From positions 1 through 13,877 of the forward strand of contig JALZUX010000095.1 in assembly GCA_023301405.1 (NCBI GenBank): DNA of 13,877 nt, written 5' to 3'. Below, piece by piece: positions 7,701-13,877 of this stretch (positions are counted from its first letter, which is position 1; every line of letters starts with the position of its first letter). Below the pieces are notes generated by a model that was not told the DNA's origin, did no database searches, and saw only the letters and a list, made by a program, of their open reading frames with translations. Origin of the DNA: Granulosicoccaceae bacterium (GTDB taxonomy: Bacteria > Pseudomonadota > Gammaproteobacteria > Granulosicoccales > Granulosicoccaceae). A program made the position numbers and the translations under genes.

Positions 7701-8667
7701 GCCACCCTGTTGACCGAATCTGTGGTTGAAACTCATTAGCATCGCGGTGTAAACCACGCGCAGACAATAGCGTTAATCCTTCATCAACAAACCAATGCAA
7801 CCCCGCTTCAGACGCTTTGTCTACATGAACGGCTAATCTTGATACTTGTTGCTCGTCAGGCTTTTCACCCAACCAGTGATTAGCCAATGTAAGAAACAGA
7901 TCAAGCCATGGACTGGCATCAATGTGAAGCCCACCAAGCCAGATCGTATCTTTTGCTTCACGCTGCCCGGCTACCACACGAATAAAGTCAGTCAGCACCC
8001 GAAGCACAGGCATAAATGCATCGCCCGAAAACTGCCGCTGGTATTGCTTCGAAAAAAGATTTAGCTGACTTATTAATTGCTGAAGCTGCTTTGCATCACC
8101 CTCTGCAAATCCACCCGCACAATCATTTGATATATTTTGTGTCGTATGTTGAATAAGAGATAAGGCATAGACCACTGCAGAGAGGCCCGCCAATATAACC
8201 GGCTGGCCGTCATCAGGACCAACTGTTGATGGACTAGCCGAGTCGTATAACTCTACCGCCAACTTAGGCTGATGACCAAAGAACGCAATAACTGACCGCA
8301 GCGCCAACGCCTGTGGTGCATTGGCGGCGGCCTGCAGCCAACCATCCATTTTATCTAGCCGGCTTTGCTCGGTATCACCAGACAACAGAGACATCTGCAC
8401 ACCCGTAAACAGAATGTCCCAGTCCTCTTGCGACGGGCAAGTAAAACCCACCTCGGAGAAATACCGATGCCGCTCCAGACAATCGGTAAATACGGTTTCC
8501 GACCACACATGAAACTGCGACTCAACAGCAGCGTCAAATGCAATGGCAGCCGCAAGCATCTGCTGACCAGAATCATCAGAAACCAAATTAACTCGGGCTT
8601 CGCGACGGGCTTTTTTCTTCGGGCGTTCTACTTCCAGGACGTCTTCTACTTGGCACTGATCTGACAC
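4765..8667 (-). CDS. SNF2/SWI2-family DEAD-box-like ATPase
   Basis: This is a 1300-residue protein. The C-terminal third is a complete SNF2 motor: 'LRDYQLEGFRWM' (837-848), Walker A DDMGLGKT (862-869), DEAQ box (956-959), 'TGTPIEN' (984-990), motif V 'SLKAGGSGLNLT' (1197-1208) and motif VI 'DRAYRMGQKRPV' (1230-1241). Such motors translocate on double-stranded DNA to remodel protein-DNA complexes; the closest known bacterial role is RapA-like recycling of RNA polymerase, but this is not RapA by layout. Residues about 740-800 ('IDLKKLLASLD...DGRFLRLDD') resemble the SNF2-associated domain. Residues 1-700 match nothing I recognise; I saw no CxC..CxH SWIM zinc motif. The start is a GTG without a good Shine-Dalgarno site; an in-frame TGA seven codons upstream bars extension, and the first ATG is codon 37, so the exact start is open. 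It is monocistronic and opposite in direction to its neighbours. Confidence 0.9.
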   Translation of the reverse strand: MSDQCQVEDVLEVERPKKKARREARVNLVSDDSGQQMLAAAIAFDAAVESQFHVWSETVFTDCLERHRYFSEVGFTCPSQEDWDILFTGVQMSLLSGDTEQSRLDKMDGWLQAAANAPQALALRSVIAFFGHQPKLAVELYDSASPSTVGPDDGQPVILAGLSAVVYALSLIQHTTQNISNDCAGGFAEGDAKQLQQLISQLNLFSKQYQRQFSGDAFMPVLRVLTDFIRVVAGQREAKDTIWLGGLHIDASPWLDLFLTLANHWLGEKPDEQQVSRLAVHVDKASEAGLHWFVDEGLTLLSARGLHRDANEFQPQIRSTGWLLTVYQKQADWQAGLDALSLTVNRHARVSSTRGVKVGHRRLSWWVEAAGSRLLVEPREQRLGRNKTWSEGKHFPLKLLLDECGTLDFLCDYDLKICAHLRNQLQLNHALHFEKTFSFSNAESIDYILNHPRLYRNNADTDDEPVRMTMLECQSSLQVVTDKSVQEINISMQPFPASEIKSSDDFACEWNDNNVLAIHRYTEGQLDIARSLTYSGLSVPDDAAESVLESLRSMAAVVEIHSDINAVDTNTMIASRRLAFHLRPLEQGLDIAACIYPLGETGPCVLPGQGKSSLYAMIGNRPCNTIRDLDAELHEARELLNSLPLPNGSAGWEWSIENAENSLEVLSVLQDLDDKVILLWPAGERIALSQVIDSNNMNIHFNSNRNGIGVAGELKIEEGHQESQQAHYNTSNELCSFESKKIDLKKLLASLDQTDGRFLRLDDNKILQLSRRLRMQLDALNALSDDGEAHHLAVPMLEEASRGMVLRDDDSWNEQLEKLREAEALMPNPPSTLKAELRDYQLEGFRWMTRLAHWGAGACLADDMGLGKTMQSLSLMLMRAAGGPTLVIAPTSVCGNWLDEAKKFAPSLKLHWLGDGNRGRMLRDAKAGDLFVCSYGVLQNEIELLQEVQWHTIVADEAQSFKNPSTRRSQAMMALRADFRLIATGTPIENHLGELWNLFRFINPGLLGSARQFKERYAVPIEQCQDDLARQRLKTLIRPFILRRLKREVLTELPERTEITHLVEFNEEEKNFYEGLRKSALQRISELADLDSEQRFRVLAEITTLRQASCHPALVEEHPPCGSAKLRAFAEIVDELRHNGHRCLVFSQFVGHLTLIRNHLDAHKISYQYLDGSTSVKHRKKAVDDFQVGEGELFLISLKAGGSGLNLTAADYVIHMDPWWNPAVEDQASDRAYRMGQKRPVTIYRMVVKDTIEEKIVKLHEHKRDLANALLEGTDGGTRLSVDELVGLIDDEHVEEQADS

Positions 8668-8698
8668 GTTTATTTTAATTCTTGGTCAACTCGGGACG

Positions 8699-8727
8699 CA
8701 TATATTAGCCCCGACAGATCACTTCAA
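8699..8727 (-). promoter_or_regulatory. Candidate sigma-70 promoter of the SNF2 gene
   Basis: Read on the minus strand, TTGAAG (8727-8722) and TATATG (8704-8699) are separated by 17 bases; each matches the consensus at four of six positions. Transcription would start near 8692, leaving a leader of about 25 bases before the GTG at 8667. It was picked by eye and is not unique. Confidence 0.35.
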
Positions 8728-8795
8728 AGGCAATTGATTACGCCAGATTGCGGAGCTGTCACGGCAATACCCTGCGGCTACCACGATTCGAATTT

Positions 8796-8918
8796 ATGCT
8801 TCATTACATCGAACGCAGAGAGTACGATTTATTTGTCGAAATTGTTGTTTTTTCACTTGACGAAAAACGATACGGCGTGGTTCAGAGCCCCATTCATTGC
8901 TGGCCAGTCATAATTTAA
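8796..8918 (+). CDS. Doubtful 40-codon ORF
   Basis: An ATG at 8796 opens 40 codons ending in TAA (8916-8918). The middle, 'VVFSLDEKRYGV', is vaguely like the first strand of a CheW domain, but nothing after it fits in this frame. There is no Shine-Dalgarno site. It could be a remnant, a small protein or chance; chance is the default. Confidence 0.12.
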   Translation: MLHYIERREYDLFVEIVVFSLDEKRYGVVQSPIHCWPVII

Positions 8919-9207
8919 ATCTTGCATACTAACTAAATCACAGCTTCCTGATTACCAACAGTTTTCCACTATACGATGGTCGATTCACTGTTATCGGTAC
9001 CCACACCACGACTAATCCTCCCTACCCGCCAGACACTGACAAAGCCTGTGAGACCAGACCTTATTTTTCCAGTGCCTCATTACCGCCTATCAGCCCGTGG
9101 GCTTCTATAAACCAGTGACTAATGTGCCCCACGCTCGACTAGGAAACTAACCAATTAGCGCACCACCAAAGTCAGTTTTGGCGTAATATTGGGTTTGGAA
9201 AATCATC

Positions 9208-9212
9208 GGGGA
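9208..9212 (+). promoter_or_regulatory. Ribosome binding site deciding the start at 9219
   Basis: GGGGA lies six bases before the ATG at 9219. An in-frame TTG at 9189 would add ten residues but lacks a comparable site, and the family's conserved region begins after residue 15 of the shorter form. The ATG is therefore preferred. Confidence 0.7.
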
Positions 9213-9218
9213 AAAACA

Positions 9219-10523
9219 ATGGGCTGTCAGTATTTCGAACCAACAGACGGCGGTGCAAATACCTTCACCGTCGCCATGCCAAAGCTCACTTTCGGACGTG
9301 GTGCTTTGCATGACACTGGCGCGCGGGCGTCTGGCATGGGAATCAAACGAATTGCCCTTATCACCGACGATGTACTGGCACCCGGCCCGTTGGTAGCTAC
9401 CGTAACAGACTCAATGAAATCCGCTGGTATCGAAACCATTGTATTTTCAGATATCCGAATTGAACCCGACGACGACACCATCATGCGCGCGGCAAAATTC
9501 CTGACCGATACGAAAGCTGACGGAGTAATTTCTGTTGGCGGAGGTTCTGTGATCGATACCGCCAAGGCCGCCCTGTTGATCGAGCGGCATGGAGGCAACA
9601 TTCGCGAATACTTTGCACCGCCAGTTGGCGATGGCAAACCAGTACCGGGGCCAGTGGCTCCGCACATAGCGTGCGCCACTACCTCTGGCACTGGCTCAGA
9701 GTGCACATCAATTTCAGTAATACGGGTTAATGAATTTAATACCAAGTTCGTCGTTGCAAGCCCTTGGCTACTGCCTGACATTGCGATTGTTGATCCGTCG
9801 TGCTGTGACAGCTTGCCAGCCAACGTGGTTGCGTCAACCGGTTTTGATTTGCTATGTCACGCACTGGAATGCTACACCGCCGAGGCCTACACCAAACACC
9901 TAAACGTCGACAATCCCAACGCGCGCCAACTGATACAGGGCGCAAATCCGTTCAGCGATCTTAGCGCCAGAGAAGCCTTGAAAATTGCCGGTAAATATCT
10001 TGCTCGTGGTGTGGCTGACAGCACTGACCACGAAGCACGCGACCAGCTTATGTGGGGTGCGTCACTGGCAGGCATCGCGTTTGGTAATTCGGGAACCCAT
10101 CTTCCACACGCCATGTCTTACGGGGTTACACACTTGATGACAGACATCACCACCACCGGCTACCCGGTAGCATCACCATTTGTACCTCATGGCATCAGTG
10201 TGATTGTCAGTGCACCGGCAATTTTTAAATATACCGCAGAAGCACAACCGGACAGGCACTTAGATGGTGCAGCCTACCTGGGTGCCGACAGCAAAGGTGC
10301 TACTCCAGATGATGCTGGTGAAGTATTGTCAAAACGACTTATTGAACTGATGCGAGCCACTGACATGCCCAATGGACTGGGTGGCATAGGCTTTAGCGGC
10401 GATCACGTCAAAGCACTGGCCGAATCATCGTTCCGTCAAAAGCGCGCTATCGCCAATGCACCACGTGATTCCAACTTAACTGATCTTGAGAACATGTATA
10501 ACGGTGCCCTAAATTATTGGTAA
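9219..10523 (+). CDS. Iron-containing alcohol dehydrogenase, hydroxyacid-oxoacid transhydrogenase (ADHFE1-like) class
   Basis: This is a 434-residue group III (iron-type) alcohol dehydrogenase. The nucleotide loop is 'VGGGSVIDTAK' (106-116). Metal ligands by analogy with E. coli FucO are Asp210 and His214 (TGFDLLCHALE), His297 (THLPHAMSY) and His324 (VPHGISV). Several segments follow human ADHFE1 rather than FucO or YqhD: 'GFDLLCHALECYT', 'QGANPFSDL', 'GIAFGNSGTHL', 'PHGISVIVSAPAIF', 'YLGADS...DAGEVL'. ADHFE1 reversibly transfers hydride between 4-hydroxybutyrate or similar hydroxyacids and 2-oxoglutarate (EC 1.1.99.24) with tightly bound cofactor. A role in hydroxyacid metabolism is inferred from that likeness; a plain alcohol dehydrogenase is the alternative. 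The enoate reductase gene follows 173 bases on in the same direction. Confidence 0.85.
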   Translation: MGCQYFEPTDGGANTFTVAMPKLTFGRGALHDTGARASGMGIKRIALITDDVLAPGPLVATVTDSMKSAGIETIVFSDIRIEPDDDTIMRAAKFLTDTKADGVISVGGGSVIDTAKAALLIERHGGNIREYFAPPVGDGKPVPGPVAPHIACATTSGTGSECTSISVIRVNEFNTKFVVASPWLLPDIAIVDPSCCDSLPANVVASTGFDLLCHALECYTAEAYTKHLNVDNPNARQLIQGANPFSDLSAREALKIAGKYLARGVADSTDHEARDQLMWGASLAGIAFGNSGTHLPHAMSYGVTHLMTDITTTGYPVASPFVPHGISVIVSAPAIFKYTAEAQPDRHLDGAAYLGADSKGATPDDAGEVLSKRLIELMRATDMPNGLGGIGFSGDHVKALAESSFRQKRAIANAPRDSNLTDLENMYNGALNYW

Positions 10524-10652
10524 GAGTTACTGCCACGGATTATTGCTAAGCGTTATTGGCAAAGGCCAAGTCTCCAGTGCAACACCTATGACTACACGCC
10601 ACAACAAGATCCACACAATTTAATCACCTAACGTTATCCTGACAACTTCAAA

Positions 10653-10671
10653 GCCAGTCGCGTCGACTGGC
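10653..10671. promoter_or_regulatory. Palindrome upstream of the Old Yellow Enzyme gene
   Basis: GCCAGTCG (10653-10660), CGT, CGACTGGC (10664-10671) is a perfect eight-pair inverted repeat ending 25 bases before the start codon at 10697. As DNA it looks like a dimeric repressor site; as RNA it is a tight hairpin just upstream of the ribosome binding site. A T run (10681-10685) begins nine bases after the stem, too far for a standard terminator of the preceding gene. Confidence 0.45.
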
Positions 10672-10696
10672 CTGCCCTGCTTTTTCCGGAGTCTTC

Positions 10697-11848
10697 ATGT
10701 CTGAACTATTCAGCCCCATTACCGTTCGCGGAGTCACTTTCCCCAATCGTGTTGTGGTCTCGCCACTATGTATGTATTCAGCCGTCGAAGGCATGGCACA
10801 ACCCTGGCACTTTGCACACCTAAGTACTTTTGCACGCGGTAAAGCAGGTCTAGTCTTTGCGGAAGCAACTGCAGTAGAAGCCATAGGCAGAATCACCCCG
10901 AACTGCCTGGGCATTTGGAGCGACGCGCATGCTGACGTATTAAAGCCAATCACTGCTTTCATTGAAGACATGGGCTGTGTTCCGGGTATTCAACTTGCCC
11001 ACGCCGGACGCAAAGCATCGACTTCAGCGCCTTTTCTTGGCGGTAAACCATTAGAAGCCAATGATCCGCAAAGCTGGCCAACGGTCGGCCCCAGCGCGAT
11101 CCAAACGGCCGCTAACTTTCCGGTACCACATGCATTATCCATCGACGAAATACACACACTGACTGACACCTTTGTCGCCGCTGCCAAACGCTCGGTAGAT
11201 GCCGGCTTTAAAGTAATTGAATTACACGGCGCACACGGCTATCTACTACACAGTTTTTTAAGCCCGATCTCAAACCAACGCGATGATGAATACGGCGGTA
11301 GCATCGAAGGGCGCATGCGCCTATCGCTTGAAATTGCCAGTGCCGTGCGCAAAGCAGTTGGCGACGACATGCCATTGTTTTTCCGAATTTCCGCTGTTGA
11401 CGGCATGGAAGGCGGCTGGACAATGGACGACTCGGTAATGTTATCAAAAGCATTGGGCGAGCACGGCATTGATGTTGTCGATTGCTCTTCCGGCGGAGTG
11501 AGCGGCGCGCCGCGCTTTCGCACCGACGACGATGGCAAACCGCTGACGACTAGCTCGGCCAGAACTCCTGGTTTTCAAGTACCCTATGCCACACGTATTA
11601 AAAACGAAACCGACCTCAAATCAATGGCGGTCGGGGTCATCATCGACCCGCAACAGGCCGAAGAAATAGCCAGCTCGGGACAAGCTGATTTTATCGCCCT
11701 GGGCCGCGAGATTATGCATAACCCGTTTTGGCCGCTACACGCTGCACGGGCGCTGGGTGCAGATCAGGAATTTGACCTGTGGCCCAAGCAATACAAATGG
11801 GCGGTGGATAGACGATCGCAAATCGCGCCTCTCAGTAAGCCAGCATAG
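10697..11848 (+). CDS. Old Yellow Enzyme family NADH:flavin oxidoreductase (YqjM/XenA class)
   Basis: This is a 383-residue FMN enzyme with a TIM-barrel fold. Class markers are Cys25 and Tyr27 in 'SPLCMYSA', the redox-tuning cysteine position of YqjM and XenA; 'IQLAHAGRKAS' (98-108); the substrate-binding pair His177/His180 in 'ELHGAHGYLLHSFLSP'; Arg230 in 'FFRIS'; and 'ALGREIMHNPFW' (334-345) in the phosphate-binding part. The family reduces the C=C bond of alpha,beta-unsaturated aldehydes and ketones, and often nitro compounds, using NAD(P)H in the cytosol. CGGAG (10687-10691) precedes the ATG by five bases. A 19-base palindrome lies just upstream, suggesting local control. The natural substrate is unknown, as for most family members. 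Length and motifs are complete, with no sign of decay. Confidence 0.9.
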   Translation: MSELFSPITVRGVTFPNRVVVSPLCMYSAVEGMAQPWHFAHLSTFARGKAGLVFAEATAVEAIGRITPNCLGIWSDAHADVLKPITAFIEDMGCVPGIQLAHAGRKASTSAPFLGGKPLEANDPQSWPTVGPSAIQTAANFPVPHALSIDEIHTLTDTFVAAAKRSVDAGFKVIELHGAHGYLLHSFLSPISNQRDDEYGGSIEGRMRLSLEIASAVRKAVGDDMPLFFRISAVDGMEGGWTMDDSVMLSKALGEHGIDVVDCSSGGVSGAPRFRTDDDGKPLTTSSARTPGFQVPYATRIKNETDLKSMAVGVIIDPQQAEEIASSGQADFIALGREIMHNPFWPLHAARALGADQEFDLWPKQYKWAVDRRSQIAPLSKPA

Positions 11849-11873
11849 CAACACAAATACCTACCGGAAAACT

Positions 11874-11918
11874 GCGGTAAGTCGATTCGCGAATGCAATA
11901 TTCCGTCGACTTACCCGC
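11874..11918. repeat. Inverted repeat after the Old Yellow Enzyme gene
   Basis: GCGGTAAGTCGA (11874-11885) pairs with TCGACTTACCCGC (11906-11918): ten contiguous pairs, one bulged C, then two more. The 20-base loop holds a perfect TTCGCGAA palindrome (11886-11893). No T run follows, so a standard intrinsic terminator is unlikely; it may be an mRNA 3' stabiliser, a Rho-linked structure or a regulator site. Confidence 0.45.
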
Positions 11919-11989
11919 TTTCACATCAAAATTGGCCGGAATTCACGCTAAATCTTAAGCAGAGTGCAGCAAAATCAACCGTTCTCTTA

Positions 11990-11995
11990 TATAAT
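11990..11995 (+). promoter_or_regulatory. Candidate -10 box of ybiT
   Basis: A perfect TATAAT lies 47 bases before the ybiT start codon. No good -35 hexamer is found 16-18 bases upstream, so the promoter is either weakly defined or activator-dependent. Confidence 0.4.
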
Positions 11996-12029
11996 GTGCG
12001 GCTACCCTCTGTTTACCACTGCCTTTATC

Positions 12030-12035
12030 AAAGGA
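12030..12035 (+). promoter_or_regulatory. Ribosome binding site supporting the TTG start of ybiT
   Basis: AAAGGA ends seven bases before the TTG at 12043. The next in-frame ATG is codon 9, inside a conserved N-terminal segment and with no such site. Confidence 0.7.
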
Positions 12036-12042
12036 TATATCA

Positions 12043-13653
12043 TTGATTTCCACCGCTAACGTCACGATGCAGTTCGGCGCCAAGCCACTGTTTGAAAACA
12101 TTTCTGTAAAATTTGGCGAAGGCAATCGCTACGGCCTGATCGGCGCTAACGGTTGCGGTAAGTCTACCTTCATGAACATATTAGGCGGCAGCCTTGAGCC
12201 GTCCGCCGGCAATGTTAGTTTGTCACCCAATGAAAGATTGGGCAAGCTAAGCCAGGATCAATTCGCTTTCGAAGAATACTCAGTCCTTGACACTGTCATC
12301 ATGGGCCACCAGGAACTTTGGGACGTCAAACAGGAACGCGAGCGAATCTATAGCTTGCCTGAGATGAGCGAAGAAGACGGCATGAAAGTCGCCGAGTTGG
12401 AAAACCAATTCGCAGAAATGGACGGCTATACTGCCGAAAGCCGTGCCGGTGAATTTCTATCAGGCGCAGGTATTGAAGAAGCCTTGCACGAAGGCCCAAT
12501 GAGTGAAGTGGCTCCCGGCTGGAAACTACGAGTCTTGCTGGCACAAGCGTTGTTCTCATCACCCGACATACTGCTACTTGATGAGCCAACAAACAACCTT
12601 GATATCACCGCCATCCGCTGGCTTGAAGGCGTATTAAGGGCACAGAAAAGCACCATGGTGATTATTTCTCACGATCGCCATTTTTTAAATTCAGTGTGCA
12701 CTCATATGGCTGACATCGACTACGGTGAGTTGCGTGTCTACCCAGGCAACTACGATGACTTCATGACTGCCTCGACGCAAGCACGCGAAAGAATGCAATC
12801 AGAGAACGCCAAGAAGAAAACCCAAATCGCCGACCTTCAGCAATTTGTCAGTCGCTTCTCTGCCAATGCATCCAAAGCAAGACAAGCCACATCACGCGCC
12901 AAGCAAATAGAAAAAATTCAACTTGCCGACATCAAGCCATCCAGTCGCGTAAGCCCTTACATTCGCTTTACACAAGAAAAAAAGCTACATCGCCTGGCAC
13001 TGACTATTGATAAATTAGGTCATGGCTTTGATGAGGAAAAACTATTTGATGGTGGAAACCTATTACTTGAGGCCGGCACTCGACTTGCCATCATTGGTGA
13101 AAACGGTTCAGGTAAATCTACCCTGTTAAAACTGTTAATGGATCAGCTACCTCCCAACAACGGCACCATTAAGTGGGCTGAAAATGCCGCGCTTGGCTAC
13201 TGCCCGCAAGACAGTACCGATGAATTTAAATCAGAACTTTCACTGTTTGACTGGATGACCAAATGGCGTAAACCCGAACACGATGATCAGATAGTCAGGA
13301 GCACTCTAGGTCGGCTTCTGTTTTCAAACGATGACTTCAAAAAGCAAGTTAAAGTGTGTTCGGGTGGCGAGAAAAACAGACTATTGTTCGGACGCCTGAT
13401 CATGACATCACCCAACGTATTAGTTCTTGATGAGCCCACAAACCATCTTGATATGGAATCTATCGAAGCACTTAACTTGTCTTTAGAAAATTATGAAGGC
13501 ACATTAATTTTTGTGAGTCATGACCGGGAATTTGTGTCATCACTGGCCACACGAATTATTGAAATCAAAGACAATAAGCTGAATGATTTCCAAGGCACCT
13601 ACGATGAATTTCTAGCCAGCCAATCAATTGCAACCAAGGCAGCAAACTTCTAA
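12043..13653 (+). CDS. ybiT: ABC-F family ATPase YbiT
   Basis: This is a 536-residue soluble protein with two ABC ATPase domains and no membrane segments; E. coli YbiT has 530 residues and is recalled as nearly colinear, from '[20 protein letters not shown]' onward. Domain 1 has Walker [10 protein letters not shown] (34-42), Walker B ending DEPTNNLD with Glu181, and SHDRHF (209-214). A charged linker (about 240-305) follows. Domain 2 has GENGSGKST (352-360), signature CSGGEKNR (439-446), DEPTNHLD with Glu464, and SHDREF (492-497). The first signature is degenerate ([12 protein letters not shown]), as also in E. coli YbiT. ABC-F proteins bind the ribosomal E site and act on stalled or slow translation; YbiT's exact task is less clear. 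The TTG start aligns with the E. coli start. It is apparently a single-gene unit, with its own -10 box and terminator. Confidence 0.95.
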   Translation: MISTANVTMQFGAKPLFENISVKFGEGNRYGLIGANGCGKSTFMNILGGSLEPSAGNVSLSPNERLGKLSQDQFAFEEYSVLDTVIMGHQELWDVKQERERIYSLPEMSEEDGMKVAELENQFAEMDGYTAESRAGEFLSGAGIEEALHEGPMSEVAPGWKLRVLLAQALFSSPDILLLDEPTNNLDITAIRWLEGVLRAQKSTMVIISHDRHFLNSVCTHMADIDYGELRVYPGNYDDFMTASTQARERMQSENAKKKTQIADLQQFVSRFSANASKARQATSRAKQIEKIQLADIKPSSRVSPYIRFTQEKKLHRLALTIDKLGHGFDEEKLFDGGNLLLEAGTRLAIIGENGSGKSTLLKLLMDQLPPNNGTIKWAENAALGYCPQDSTDEFKSELSLFDWMTKWRKPEHDDQIVRSTLGRLLFSNDDFKKQVKVCSGGEKNRLLFGRLIMTSPNVLVLDEPTNHLDMESIEALNLSLENYEGTLIFVSHDREFVSSLATRIIEIKDNKLNDFQGTYDEFLASQSIATKAANF

Positions 13654-13682
13654 CTGCACTACCGCATTTAAAAGTAAAAACG

Positions 13683-13706
13683 GGCCAGATTATCTGGCCT
13701 TTTTTT
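13683..13706. terminator. Bidirectional intrinsic terminator after ybiT
   Basis: GGCCAGA (13683-13689), loop TTA, TCTGGCC (13693-13699) are followed by seven T (13700-13706). On the minus strand the stem is followed by CG and five T, so it can also end the converging gene whose stop codon overlaps it at 13705-13707. Confidence 0.88.
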
Positions 13707-13877
13707 ATGCACCTAAACGCAACAGACGACTCACATTAACCAGTAAAATCACACCTGCCCCAATGATGTTAAAAACATCAGCACAGGGATGAGCAAAGCG
13801 AACTGCTTGGTTTTACGTTCTATTCCGCGCACAGATTTGCCCCGGAACTACTACCAGCAAATGCCCACAGCCTGCTT
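13705..13877 (-). pseudogene. 3' end of a possible membrane protein gene, frame interrupted
   Basis: Two adjacent minus-strand frames are both protein-like. One (13847-13752) reads through 'IERKTKQFALLIPVLMF' and then stops at TGA 13751-13749. The other (13812-13708) ends 'NIIGAGVILLVNVSRLLRLGA' with stop TAA at 13707-13705. Joining them by adding one base to the five-A run at 13771-13775 gives one hydrophobic segment of about 26 residues after a basic stretch, as in a C-terminal membrane helix. Further upstream the frame seems to shift again near CCCC at 13840-13843. Either the gene is decaying or the sequence has homopolymer errors near its edge. The family was not recognised. It converges on ybiT and shares its terminator. 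The gene continues beyond base 13877. Confidence 0.35.

Larger units (their letters stand above)
8668..9218. other. 551-base intergenic stretch between divergent genes
   Basis: This stretch separates the minus-strand SNF2 gene from the plus-strand alcohol dehydrogenase. It contains the candidate SNF2 promoter, a small palindrome AGCCC-GT-GGGCT (9092-9103), and a 40-codon frame at 8796-8918 without a ribosome binding site. I saw no tRNA, no repeat array and no strong promoter pair for the dehydrogenase. It is long enough to hold regulatory sites or a small RNA, but nothing specific can be supported. Confidence 0.5.

Noticed and set aside
4765..8667. The SNF2 protein as part of a DISARM-like or other defence system
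   Set aside because: No methyltransferase, DrmA/B/C, nuclease, phospholipase or other defence gene is nearby; the neighbours are metabolic genes.
9227..9823. A 198-codon open frame on the minus strand inside the alcohol dehydrogenase gene
   Set aside because: It lies wholly antisense to a gene with clear family motifs, has no recognisable domain, and is typical of antisense shadows in G+C-balanced coding DNA.
1..13877. CRISPR array, tRNA, rRNA, insertion sequence or attachment site
   Set aside because: No regularly spaced direct repeats, no tRNA-like folds or CCA ends, and no transposase or integrase frame were seen on reading both strands.

Overview
The window looks like chromosomal DNA of a gammaproteobacterium, probably free-living or marine. 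The strongest clue is the ABC-F protein at 12043-13653, which follows Escherichia coli YbiT almost residue for residue as I recall that sequence. A GlxI-type glyoxalase and bacterial-style Shine-Dalgarno sites agree with this. I saw no rRNA, tRNA, CRISPR array, transposase, integrase or phage gene. The species cannot be named from the sequence alone.

Layout. 1-376 is non-coding apart from a possible 22-residue Thr-rich mini-ORF; it holds a long imperfect inverted repeat. 377-889 encodes an exported protein of unknown function and 1094-1432 a ribbon-helix-helix protein. 1640-2035 is a glyoxalase I-like VOC enzyme. 2232-2780 and 2983-4551 form a redox pair: a small Tat-exported subunit of the gluconate dehydrogenase subunit 3 type, then a GMC flavoprotein, closed by a clear intrinsic terminator at 4571-4600. 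On the minus strand, 8667-4765 is a 1300-residue SNF2-family ATPase whose first ~700 residues I cannot assign. A 551-base stretch without a convincing gene follows. Then come an iron-type alcohol dehydrogenase of the hydroxyacid-oxoacid transhydrogenase class (9219-10523), an Old Yellow Enzyme of the YqjM/XenA class (10697-11848), and ybiT (12043-13653) with a bidirectional terminator. The right edge carries the 3' end of a minus-strand gene, apparently for a membrane protein, whose frame seems broken.

How the genes may work together. Five are redox or carbonyl enzymes: glyoxalase, the two dehydrogenase subunits, the transhydrogenase and the enoate reductase. A loose carbonyl or hydroxyacid metabolism neighbourhood is possible, but the SNF2 gene divides it, the gaps are 170-550 bases, and no substrate can be read from sequence. 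The SNF2 protein and YbiT are probably independent housekeeping-type genes.

No clearly new multi-gene system was found. The best leads are the dehydrogenase pair without an adjacent cytochrome subunit, the large unassigned half of the SNF2 protein, the disrupted frame at the right edge, and several palindromic or repeated intergenic elements.
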